DNA of 64,000 bases, taken from Deuterostichococcus epilithicus (Eukaryota; Chlorophyta; Trebouxiophyceae; Prasiolales; Stichococcaceae). Every line of letters begins with the position of its first letter. The first letter of the stretch is position 1. The notes under the pieces were generated by a model. That model searched no databases and had not been told where the DNA came from. It saw only the letters and a program-made list of their open reading frames with translations. A program made the position numbers and the translations under genes. The DNA lies in NCBI GenBank assembly GCA_033439295.1, contig JAVTLE010000008.1, forward strand, positions 1-64,000. The letters run 5' to 3'. This document shows, one piece after another, positions 34,334-45,239 of this stretch.

Positions 34334-34840
34334 CCACGATCAATGGGAACTCACCTGTCCAATCACCTGCGCCTGTGCGCGCCTTCACCACCTCCATGCC
34401 GACTGTGGCACATCGCTGCTTCCCTGGGTGCCAACAAAGCTTAGCAAGGACCGATGTGTGATCAGAGAGCCGGGACAGCCCATGCAGAGTCGCAACAATT
34501 CAGCACCTGCTGATGAGTGCCGGAGTCGGGCACGTCTGGATGGCACATGATGATGTCCGCTGCTCTCCACACTCATGCGCCAAGAAACACAGTTTGCAGC
34601 GCCTTCTCCGACAACTACTTTCGCACCGGAGAACTGCTGCATCTCGAAGCTCCAGTGCGCTTGCATAGCCCTGCGAGGATCAAGGCCACCACCTACCCAT
34701 TGCAAGCAGGCTGCCCGTCAGCCGCGGTTCCATCAGCTGTCAGACGCAAAAGCCGTTCCATCAGGTTCTTTTTCCTTTGAAGGTCTTTCAGAAGCGGGCT
34801 GCACCGCTGTGGGCAACCAGAAGGTGCCTGTCGGGCGCTC

Positions 34841-35431
34841 ATGGCGCTCACAAACTTCATCATCACTGCGGGTGTGTGCTATTGCCGGAAGGCAACCTGT
34901 ACGGTTGTGTCCAGATAATCACGCTCCATCGTGCGTTCTCATGCTGAGCATGTTGCGGGGACATCAATCTGCCACTGGTGGGTGCGCCCACGGTGCCAAG
35001 CTGCGGTGCCTGCCAGGTGCCATCGGGGCTGTGGCGCTGCTGCTTCGCACAGACATCCGGAGCAGCAGCAAGATGCTGCAGCGCAACATGAAAACCATCC
35101 GCTCTTGGGTGGAGGAGGCCCAGGAGGGCGCCTCGAAGTGAGAGTACTGGCCGGTGGCTGGGCAATCATGCATCGACCAGCATGTGTTTGCGCCGCTCGC
35201 ATGCATGCCTCCCCTTGCTGCCTTTGTGTTCAGATCGCTTCCCGCAGCGCGACCCCTGCTGTCGCACTGCTGCGTGCTGCTGCCGCTTCTGCCAGGCGAC
35301 ATGCACATGGTTGGTGTTTGCACATGGCACCTGTGCAGCCGGCACAATACTGCCTTACTGCATGCGCGTGCAGGGCAGCCAAGGCGGAGCCAAAGCAAGT
35401 GCCAGAGCGCAAGGTTGAGAAGGACCTCTGA
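34841..35431 (+). CDS. small single-pass membrane protein of unknown function
   Basis: Three exons (34841-34871, 35017-35137, 35374-35431) splice in phase to 69 residues. The protein starts MALTNFIITAGAIGAVALLL, a single hydrophobic helix, followed by a basic stretch RTDIRSSSKMLQRNMKTIRS, an amphipathic part WVEEAQEG and a Lys/Glu-rich tail ending VEKDL. Short plant proteins of similar layout exist in my memory, but no function is known to me. The N-terminal helix may act as a membrane anchor. Correct phase over three exons and the clean helix support a real gene despite its size. The start is the only Met before the helix. Confidence 0.65.
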
Positions 35432-36239
35432 GGAGCGGGGGTGGCGAGGCGCCCTGAATGAGTCCGCCTGAAATGCGGACCGGCGTCAGTGCTGGGGCTG
35501 TAGCATAGGTGCCGAGAGATACCAGCCGGCGGGGCCGGAATTCCAAGAACAACCAGGCGACAAAGTGTGCACGATGATGACTCAAAGCAGTCTGTGCCGA
35601 ATCACAAATGTGCAGGATGTGGCGCGGAAACTTGTCTAGGTTGCATGAGTGCAGAGAAAATACGTTCCGAATGTGTTTCAGCTCTGGACCCATCAAATGC
35701 AAGTCCGTTTCTCCCCGATCGAGATACCTTCGCATTTGATGGCCGACCAATACGCAGCACGATGAAGCTGCAAGCATGGACCGAACATGGCCGGCACATT
35801 CATTTCTACCCGCAAACCAAAAGCGCATCAACAAATGGGCAGATTGTGAGCGCGTCCTCCAAAATTTGGCACCCATGCCTGCCCGGTTCCAAGTTTGACT
35901 TCTCGGATTCCTGTGTCGGACTTGCATGCCAGGCCAGGCGGCAGAAACTTGCCGCGTGCACAGGCCCGATGCAGCAGCAGCTGCAGGCAGAGGCTCGCCA
36001 TACTAACACCCGCCAATGAGCTATTGTGGCTGATGGTATCCCTGGCCGGTCGGCATGCCGGGATAATTCTGCGGTGCAGTGCCACACACTCAGAGCATGC
36101 GTGCTTTCGGTGGTGAGTAAGCTTCTGTTGTGACACCAGGACTGCACGACGCTGACATAGAAAGCAAAGCGCCCCTGTGCAAGATCGAATCAGCCACATG
36201 GACAGGTGACACACCAAAAGGCACCAGCCCACCGCACCT
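35432..36239. other. no gene recognised; convergent 3' ends
   Basis: This lies between the 3' end of the small membrane protein gene and the 3' part of NF-YB. Open frames at 35567-36019 (+) and 35355-35927 (-) have no recognised motif, and their bases are less GC-rich than the coding exons nearby. It may hold the last exon and 3' UTR of NF-YB. Confidence 0.4.
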
Positions 36240-36240
36240 G

Positions 36241-37519
36241 CTGCATGTACATGTTGTTCTGGTACGGCACACCCTGCCCCGGCATCTGCAGACCAGCAGC
36301 ACAGCATCGGTCAGCGCGCATCGCCGCTGCCACAAGACACTGTGCACGTATGCAGGACGACGGCACGGAGTCGGCCGAGGCCGGCCAAGGCCACGCGCAA
36401 ACCCAGACTCGCTGAGGCGCAAGCGCTGCTGCATTGCTGCTTGGTGCACACGGGGGGAGCACGCTATCTCCAGTGAAACACAGCAAGCAAGACTGCTGCA
36501 TTCAGGTGCTAGTCAACACGGCACGAAACGCACGTGGCCTTGGAAGCTGTTGGGCGTCAGCGAGGCTGGCGATGCCTTGGGCTCCGACTTACCCTCGCCC
36601 GCCGCCTGCTTCGCCAGCGACTGCTTCTCCGCCTGTGGCAGCGCCGATGAGGAGATCGCCGGCAAGCCTCAATCGGTGGCGACGCCCGGGAACATGCCCA
36701 GGGGCGCCCCAATCCCAAGCCAGATGGTGCATGCATCCCACAGGCTGGCGGCGCCTGTGTCACGGCACTGCAAACGAGAGACGAGACCCTACCTCACGGT
36801 ACTTGTGCAAATACAGCTTGAGCGGCTCAATGTAGTCCTCGAAGCCCAGCGTGCTCATTGCCCAGAGCAGATCGTCCCCATTGATGGTCTTCCGCTTCTC
36901 CCTCTGGCACTTGTCGCTGGCCCTGGGGTCACACGCGGAGCTTGCTCGCTGGTCAGCGAACCCACAGGCGTGGCTGTAATGACTCGTCTGACAGTGGCCA
37001 CTGATTGGATGCGGCACAGGGTTGGATGCCGGTGAGCTCCTCACAGAACCTCACACGACCATGCAGCCTCTCAGCTTGTAAACAACGCCGGGGGCCTGTG
37101 CTGTTGCTGCGCGCCATTCCCGTCCACCATGCCATGACCACTGTACCGCTTTCTGCAGCCACGCTATGCCCCTCACACAGAGCGCCACTGCACCTCCGAT
37201 ATGGATCTGAACACTCACTCGCTGGTTATGAAGCTGATGAACTCGCTTACACACTCCTGCACCGTTTCCTTTGCGTCCTTTGCGATCTTTGCGTTCGCCG
37301 GCAGCGCTTTCTTCATGATGCGGCTGATGTTCGCGATCGGCAGGAAGCGGTCCTGCAAACGCATGAGGTACATCAAGCAAGCCATCGAGCCCATGCAAAG
37401 CTGCGTGCGAGCGGTAATCTGATGTCGAGAGGGGGTCATGCACTAGATGGTTTGCCAGCGAGGAGCACCTGTTCCCGCACGTTGCTGCGCTCCTCCACAC
37501 CCTCATCGTCACCCGCCAT
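36241..37519 (-). CDS. NF-YB (HAP3/CBF-A) CCAAT-binding subunit
   Basis: Histone-fold subunit of the CCAAT-box factor; it pairs with NF-YC and then NF-YA. Exon 37519-37469 codes [17 protein letters not shown], 37352-37219 codes [18 protein letters not shown] through FISFITSE, and 36922-36793 codes [20 protein letters not shown] through LHKYRE. Together they cover the whole conserved core almost unchanged from plants. A further exon probably lies within 36701-36585, and a last one near 36289-36241 with [11 protein letters not shown], which resembles plant NF-YB tails. Reading phase between these last exons could not be made to agree, so the C-terminus and stop codon are not settled. Introns in the core are GT-AG. 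Confidence 0.9.
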
Positions 37520-39081
37520 GGCGACCCGGCCCACGCCAGGCCCCCACGGGCCCCGGGGCCTGCTCACGGCCGCGCAGCAGCGCCTGCTTGCGTCGTCTGA
37601 AGCGTCCCAAGATAAGCCCCCGCGGTGCCGTGCGGCGGTGTCAGCGGGTCGCGCTAGCGCTCAGCAAACCTTGCGGCCGCCCGGAAGCTTCGAGGTGATC
37701 ACAAGTGTCGTGTGAAGCGGGCTGCCCGACAGAGGCCAGTGCCAAGATTTTACTGGGAAATCACGCCGCAAATCGAATTGCATTTTCCTTTCCAAGCTGT
37801 CATTGCTAATCACCAGCGCTCCAAGCCACGAGTGCAGGAGCGCGGACACAGGCAGAGCAGTCTCGTATCCAACACTTCTCGCCCGAAACTGTCTGCAAGC
37901 TTCAGGCCTGAAGTCCGGGGCTGTCTCGGCGACTGCGGTTTTGCTGTGAGCAATCTTCGGCCACGTGCACCGGCACGACAAGCTGCGCGGAGACCTCCTG
38001 TCTGCCACCGCCCTGCCGTAGACGTCCTGTGGCCGGATGAAAGGGGCGGGGCGGTAGCGTCGGTGGCCAGGCGTTGCAGCTGGCGGGGCAATAATGGGCT
38101 GTTCCTCCAGCAAGGCCAGCGGGGCAAAACCGCACGAGCCGGCGAGGCTCAGCCAACAGTATGCAGACATGTACAAGTGAGTCTCAAGCTCGATGCGAGC
38201 TGCACGGCTGTGAATGCCCGCCATTGCCATGACACGTGCCTCTCGAGAGTGTGGAGTTCGACAGTCGGATTCGACATGATGGTCGTATGCTCCATCGCCG
38301 GGGTACGCACTGGTCCATGATACATACCTCGTCGACCTGCTGTTCAGCTAGCCCGTTGCGACGCTGACGCGAGCAGTCCTGACTACATTGTCACCAGCGA
38401 TCTAGGGTTGCTCTGGCACCTGCAGGCAGCTGGCTGCGCCTCGCAGCCTGCTATACCTGCCACGTTCGGTCGCTGCTGATCCGACAGCCTCAGTGCTTAT
38501 CAGTCAGCCCGCAAGATCAGTGCACTGCAGATGCATCGTGTGCCTGACGCCCGAGTACAGCTGAGTCATGGCCCCTTGCAGAAATCGAACGAAGCGCACC
38601 ATGCACAGCTGCCGGCTGCTGCGTGATGCGTGCGCTGCAAATGCTGTGCGCACTGCCATGGCATGGCAGGATGCACACAGCTTCGCCATTTGGCGCTTCC
38701 GGCCGCCACTGGCATGCCCACACACCTGCCAACGCTGCTGTCAACGCTTTGTAACCTGGGCAGTGCATGTTAACCGCAGCAGCAACGCCCTCCTCAGCAG
38801 GCACATGGGCGCAAACCGCATGCATGCGTGACAAGCCCGGCAGCAGGGCCATTTGCATGCGTCCGCCCTGCCAGTTGATCAGCGCAGGGCAGGGCTGGGC
38901 GGCATCCTTCCGGTCATCCTTCTCATGCTTCTCACTCTTGAATAAGACCGCAGGCTCCAATGGCCCTTGGGCGCCGTGTGCCACCGCACCACTCGCCTCT
39001 GCCCGCAGCACATGGCGCAAAGGGATGGTGTGACCCGCCACCGCCGCTGACGGCCTCCTCCTGTGCTGCGCCAACCCGCAG
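37520..39081. other. divergent spacer between NF-YB and the PP2C fusion gene
   Basis: No gene recognised. The N-terminal exon of the PP2C gene, probably short, should lie in the right half. Overlapping open frames at 37661-38320 and 38517-39089 show no known motif. Confidence 0.4.
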
Positions 39082-42000
39082 GCAGGCATTCGGCAAGACC
39101 AGCACGGCGTCGATGCAGGACATCGACTTCTTCCTGCCGGACACGGGGCCGCTGAGCAACGAGTCGTACCGCAAGCGGCTCAACACCAGCCTGGGCACGC
39201 AGCAGATCCAGCTGCCCAAGTCCGGCGTGAAGGTGCCGCACTACCCTGACGCACTGCCTGTGCAGAATCGCCTGTGCGAGAGGCTTCAGAGGCAGCCCGA
39301 AGGAACAGGCCTGAAGACGTGACCCTGTCTTTCGCCAGCTGCAGTCGGTACACCACACAGACACCGCCCGTTCACCTCCCGCTCCACCTTGACTGCGATG
39401 CCCGCCCTGTGCCCCGCCCCAGGTCAAGTACGCGTACGTCACGCAGCGTGGCTACTACCCAGACGCCATGGATAAGGCCAACCAGGACGCGCTGATCGTC
39501 AAGAAGGAGGTCGCCGGGGATCCGGACAGCATGTTCTTTGGCGTGTTTGACGGCCACGGCACGGCGGGCACCGAGTGCGCCAAGTTTGCGCGGGATAAGG
39601 TGGGCTGCTGGAAGACTTCCACCCCTACATATAGCTTTGGATGCACAAGAAGCCTGACGCCCAGCGACCCGGGTGTCCGGCGTTGACGAGTGGACCAGCC
39701 CTGGAGCGCCAGACAAATGCCGCAGTGAAGCGGGGTGAGGCCAGACACCAATCTGGTCTGCGCAGGTGTACACGAACATGGTCGGGGACCAGGAATTGTT
39801 CTCCGACCCGGCGGCGGCACTGGCAAATGCGGTGCAGAAGACCAATGTCCAACTACACAGTGCGGTGCGCATGTGCAACCATGCACACTAGCCCAGCCTA
39901 AAATCTGCACGGGAAACTTACCTTCAGCGGGGTCCTGCACTGCAAGGGTCTACAGCGGCGGTCAATGGGGTGTAGACTCGACGTGCTGGTGGCGATCACA
40001 GTGACCCTGCGACCAGTCCATCCTCCCGACGGCACATCTCAGTCGAACTGTACTCCCCCGCACAGGTCACGGACGACACAATGAGCGGCACCACGGCGGT
40101 GTCGCTGCTCGTGCGTGGGCGCGACCTCACGATTGCCAACGTGGGCGACTCTCGGTGCGTTGCGGCGGAGATGCGGGGCGCGGACCTGGTGGCCGTGGAC
40201 CTCACCAGCGATCAGACGCCCTACAGGTGCCCCGCTGCGGCTGCCTCAGGGTCTCAGCCCCAGGGCCTGCCGAGGCTGGTGCGGAACGTGATGCAGTCGA
40301 GCCAGTCACGGGGTCGCAGCTCGGGTGGGCGGCCGCGGCTGCGGGCAGCAGGCTTGCGCAGGGAGGCAAGCGTTTCTTAGGGGACAGGCATAGGTAGGGT
40401 GCCACCCCAGATGCAAGCGCGCGCGGACTGGGTGCAGGACGAATGGCGTGCAACGGGGCAGGGGTTGCCAAGGTGGCGCCAACAGGCAGATGCCGGTGGC
40501 AGCAGTGGCAGTTGCCGCTTCCGCAGCGGCACATCGTCCAGCCCGGCACTGGCAGAAGCGACGAGCTGCAGTCTGTGGAGGCATCTGGTGCCCGTAACAT
40601 CTGTTGCACACCGCTTCGGTACCCAACACACAAGCACCCATGTTCCTCCGGGGCTACAGGAAGGACGAGCTGCAGCGCGTGAAGGCGGCTGGCGCCCGTG
40701 TGCTGACCCTGGAGCAGCTCGACGGTCTGCGGGTGCGCCTGCTCGCCCTGAAGCAGCATGTCTGCGCGTCACGCGCCCGCCGCCAGCGCAACCCTCCTCG
40801 GCCTTCGCCCTCTTGTCGGCAAAGCAGCAGTCGGCGCTCCAGCCGTGCGGGCGGCGGCAGCGGCGGCTTGGTCCCAGTGTCTGGGACCACCCCGGCAAAG
40901 CCGCAACCTCGCACCTTGCCGTGCAGACCTCAAACGCGCCTTCCTGCAATCACTACTCGGAGGCCTGACTCTCCGTCCGAGCCACCCTGACCGCTGGGCG
41001 CAGGACCAAGGCATACAGGAGTGGGGCACAGAGGAAGAGGACGATGGCGACCCGCCGCGGCTGTGGGCGCCTGACGGCAACTACCCCGGCACCGCCTTCA
41101 CGCGCAGCCTCGGCGACTCAGGTGCAGCCGCCGTGCAGACCAGTCAAAAGCCTGGCGCGCCTCAGCTGCCTGGTGCCATTGCATGCTGCTGGCGGGAAGG
41201 AGTCGCCACTGTCCTGCCCTTTTGGGTTCGCCCAGCGCCGCGGGCAGCTGTGTGGTCAGGGCACTCCCGTCTAGGACTCTTGCACAGCTAGGGTAGCCGC
41301 CCTCTGCTCGGCAGAGCCTGCCAACGTGCAGCGCACTTCGTGGGAGATGGTGACTCAGCAGTCTGTGCGCCCTTCGGCGCAGTCGCGGAGGAGATCGGTG
41401 TGATTGGTGTCGCGGAGATGGCAACGTATCGCATCAAGGAGGAGACGGCCTTCCTCGTGCTGGCCTCCGACGGCGTGTGGGAGTTTCTGACCAGCCAGGC
41501 GGTCGTTGAGCTGGTGGGTTGCGGGAGGTTTCGCCTCCAGTCCTGGTGCTCCGAGAACCAGTTTCCACGCCTGTAATTTGCACAGGCCGCTGCCTGAAAA
41601 TGTCTTTGCTTTCTCTGCTTCGCCCAGCATGAGACAGCCAGAGGAAGCATGATGACAGTCATCTGGTATGTCGAGGCCATGCTCAACGGCGTCATTTGTT
41701 CACTGGTACTGAGCCAAACGAGAATATGCAATCTGTGGTACTCTAGGGGGAGCACGAGGACAGCTAGGATGCCGTCTCACGCAACAGTTCGACAGGCCCT
41801 GCCACGATCTGATCGCCTCGGCACAAACAAACAATCATGTGTTCTCCAGGTGGAGAAGCATGAGGACAGCCACGCGGCAGCGATGGCAGTGTGCGTGGAG
41901 GCATACCGGGCGTGGCTGTCAACAGAGGCTCGCACCGACGACATCACCGTCATCATCATCGAGTTCGAGCTGGGCCGCGGCCTCACGTGCGCGTCCTTTG

Positions 42001-43989
42001 CCAGGCTGTTTGGCTGAGAATGTCGGGTCACTGGTAGCTGCGTGCGGTTCGTCCATGCCGGCGTCCTTGCTCTCCCCACCTGCAGGCCCCCTGGTTGCTG
42101 CACCCCGCTGCTGGCCCCAGGTTGCTGCCGGCAGCTGGCAACACGCATGCCACTGCTGGGACAACTTGAAAGCGAAGCCTGTGCCACCCCCTCGCAGGCG
42201 CAATGGCAGCATGTCACGGTCGGCTAGCCGCGGCAGCAACCTGGGCGGCGCCGGCGACAGCCAGCATGGCGCCCGGGTGCTGGCAAAGTCCAAGTCCGTG
42301 CGCAAGGGGCTTGCGCGCGGCAGCCTTGCGCTGCTGGACCCGCAGCAGGCCGCCAGCCCTGAGAGCTCCCAGGTGAGTCGTTCGTGTGAGGCGCAAAGAT
42401 TTTAGGGTTTAGGTTGCTCTAGGGCTGGCCGCGCGCGCGGGGGTTTGGGTGCGGAAGCTTCTCACTGACGGGCGCTGCGGCCTGGCGTCAGAGGCAGCAG
42501 CTGCAGGGTGTTGCGCCCTGGCTGCTGGGAGTGTGTCGCCTGCTGCTCCCTGCCATTCCATCAGCTGTGGTCCTGATTCCGCGTCAGCTCTCTTTTCTGG
42601 GCACTCCTCAGGCTGGCGTCCAAGGCAGCAGGAGGGGATTCGCACTTGCGGCTCGCATCGGACGTCCGCTCATGGTCCTGGCTGTCTGGTTGCCACGTCC
42701 CGCCTGTCGCGCGATTGCCCCGCCTGTCAGTGCAGATGGACTCAGTGCTCATCCTCTCGCAGGCCTTCCTGAAGCCGGCGCCCAAGGCGGCAGAGGAGGA
42801 GGCGTACCTGCGGCAGATGCTGCACGACCACCCGCAGTTCCGGCTGCCGCCCGAGAAGTTCGAGGAGGCGCTGGCCTACTTCCGCAAGCGCGACGTCGCC
42901 GAGGGGGAGGTCCTCATCTCGCAGGTGGGCGGCGGCGCCGCAGCGCCCGGCCCAGGCCATTTTGACCACTTGCCTCTAGCGCTGTCCGGGCCGCGGTGAC
43001 AGGTGGCGCGGCTTGGAGCTGGGGCAGCTGAGGATTGCGAGGGTTCGAGACTACTGTGCCAGCGCTGCTGCCGTCAGCGTCAGGCCGTCTGGCTGGGGCG
43101 CTCTGACTTGGCTTTGGCAACTTGCATGTTGAGTGGGGGTCCCCTGCTGCCGCGCGCAGGGGCAGACGGGTATGTACTTCTTCGTGGTCCAGAGCGGCAC
43201 CTACGCGCTCAAGGTGCCCGCCAAGCCCGCAGAGCGGCCCGGCGAGGATGCGCACCCGGAGCAGACGGTGTGTCCCGCTTTGAGCTGGGATCTCAATTTG
43301 ACACGCGGTTGCCGCCAAAGCATTACTCACGGCGGGGGCTGCCACAAAACCTGAAGGCAGCCTTGGGTTGCTGGTAGAGGCTGACATCCAGACCGTACGA
43401 CAGCACAGGAAAGTTGCTCGAGCACCGAAATGGCATCGTGGCTTGTCATGTGGCCTCTTTCCTCATGATTTTGATAAGGTGGCAATCTCCACGTCATCTG
43501 CGAACTTCAAGAGCAAGAAAAAGCCTCCTTTGCCGCCGCTGCTGCAGGTGCGCAGGTACGCGCCGCATGCAGGCATCGACTCCACCTTTGGGGAGATATC
43601 CCTCGTCAGCGGCGCCAAGCCCTACGGCGGCTTCATTGTCTCGCGCTCGGCAGGTGCATATCCTTTGGCGCAAGGGGTGGTGATATTCCTGCACCCGCCG
43701 CTTGAGCTGCCGCCTCGCCCCAGGGGCGCACATGCGCGGTCAGACTGCGCCTGCCAGGGCATCCTGCATCAGCACTCCGCGTGCATTTCGGCTTGAGCGC
43801 ACCGCCCACAGCGGAGCTCGGCAAGCCTCTCGCACTTCTGGGCCGCTGCAGGCCAATCGACAAAGCCTGACGAGCCCTATCGTGTGCTGCCGCCGAGCAG
43901 GACAGGTGTGGGCCTTGGACAAGCGAGCCTACAAGGCGGCGGTACAGGGTGGGGGCGCCACCCCCTCCCGTGTCACCATGTCCGACTGA
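39082..43989 (+). CDS. PP2C phosphatase fused to a cyclic-nucleotide-binding-like domain
   Basis: Exons include 39082-39232, 39423-39599, 39766-39864, 40066-40226, 40660-40724, about 41011-41122, 41383-41513, 41850-41986, 42198-42372, 42763-42924, 43160-43267, 43547-43653 and 43901-43989. The first ones form a full PP2C domain: [70 protein letters not shown] and [10 protein letters not shown], with the metal-binding Asp residues present. A Ser/Arg-rich linker (42198-42372) leads to a cNMP-fold domain with [34 protein letters not shown] and [13 protein letters not shown], then the stop. In Arabidopsis At2g20050 the same order is followed by a kinase domain, which is absent here. The expected phosphate-binding Arg after FGE is not seen ([10 protein letters not shown]), so nucleotide binding is doubtful. 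The first exon with the start codon was not found. Confidence 0.9.
42401..42415 (+). repeat. telomere-like motif in a PP2C-gene intron
   Basis: TTTAGGGTTTAGGTT lies about 30 bp after the donor of the intron 42373-42762. Confidence 0.65.
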
Positions 43990-45239
43990 GCCGCACCAGA
44001 ACCGAACCACTCGTTAGTGGCCCTGCGGCCGGCCTGCAGCCGCTGTGAGGCGCCAGCGGCGGTAATCAGCATGGAACAGCCAGCCGGCAGCATGGAGCCG
44101 CAGCGCAGGCGCGGGCGGGCATTGCTGCAGGCTTCAGTCGTCAGCCGCTGAAGGGGCGAGATGACGGCCGAAAGGCAGCCTGGGCCGAAATGGCTCGGCG
44201 GTGGCACTTTCGCCACTCCATCACTGGCGTCCCGGGCGTCAGTCATGCACACCATGGCTGGCTGGCACTGTCGTCCAAGGGTGGGCGTGGCAAATGGAAC
44301 AGAGTGGTGCGCCGTGTTTGACGGGGCCTCACTCACTCAGCAGACCTGCGAAGTACGAAACACTGCAGATTCGAAGAGGCAGCACAATGGCTGTGCATCC
44401 GAGGCCGGCCTTGCGCTCGGATATCTGCGTTGATGGCATGCTGCGGCAGTTGCACGCCGCCGGCTGGCCGTAGCCAGCTACTGCACGACTGCTGTTGGTT
44501 CCAGGCGCAATGCAGCGCCTCGAATTCGTTTCAACATCTTTGATGCACAAGCAGAGCTAGAAGATGAACCCTGAAGTCTGGTATCTTGCGTTTGGTTTGG
44601 CGTCTAGCCAACTTTGAAGTCGGGCGAGCTGTAATATCATCCGAGAAACCCGCTCTTTTCTCCAGGTGCATCAGGTACCCAAGCCTGCTTTTGGCGAGAA
44701 TAACACCGCGAGATAAGCCCACAAACGGTGTTGTCATCCTGCTGCTGCGGTGGCGCCTACCACAGGAATGCAATGCCAGGGAATGTTGGTCTCGGGTACA
44801 TGCCTACCTATGAGATGCATCGGCGGGGTACCTAGAGACAGTGGCCTGTAGATTTCCAGTCCGTGACTGTGACAGATAAGAAGGCAAAACCACGATAACG
44901 ATACGCACCGCCCTGTCAAGCCTGGCACATGCTGCCTGCACCACAGACTCGCTGCACTTCTGCACCTCCAGGCTCCCGTGTTTGGTGCAACCAGCAATTT
45001 AAGTCATGGTACAGGTGATTATCAGTGCAGGCGCTGCGGCATCCGGTAGAGGCTGGCACTCTTTTTGTTCTGAGCAGCGGGCGCCCGCACTGCCTGCCCG
45101 CAACTTGAGACATGAAAGGTGTGACCAGCTTCTTGCCATGCGCGCCATGTACGATCACGCTGCCGCTTCGCCTGGTTTCGATCGCATTGTTGCCCCCTCA
45201 ACTTTGAGCGTTCCAGCGCCAGGGAAATTCGTTCAGTCT
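43990..45239. other. convergent 3' region, no gene seen
   Basis: This holds the 3' UTR of the PP2C gene up to a TGTAA at 44630 and the presumed 3' UTR of the minus-strand gene to the right. A search by eye for the kinase domain expected after the cNMP fold found none. Confidence 0.5.
44630..44634 (+). terminator. TGTAA, likely poly(A) signal of the PP2C gene
   Basis: First TGTAA on the coding strand after the stop, about 640 bp downstream. Confidence 0.45.

Noticed and set aside
36557-36763. Arg-rich reading frame of the NF-YB tail
   Set aside because: It looks like a frame artefact of GC-rich DNA; the frame with [14 protein letters not shown] resembles NF-YB tails more.
44000-45200. kinase domain expected after the PP2C-cNMP part
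   Set aside because: No HRD, DFG or APE motif in any frame on the plus strand.
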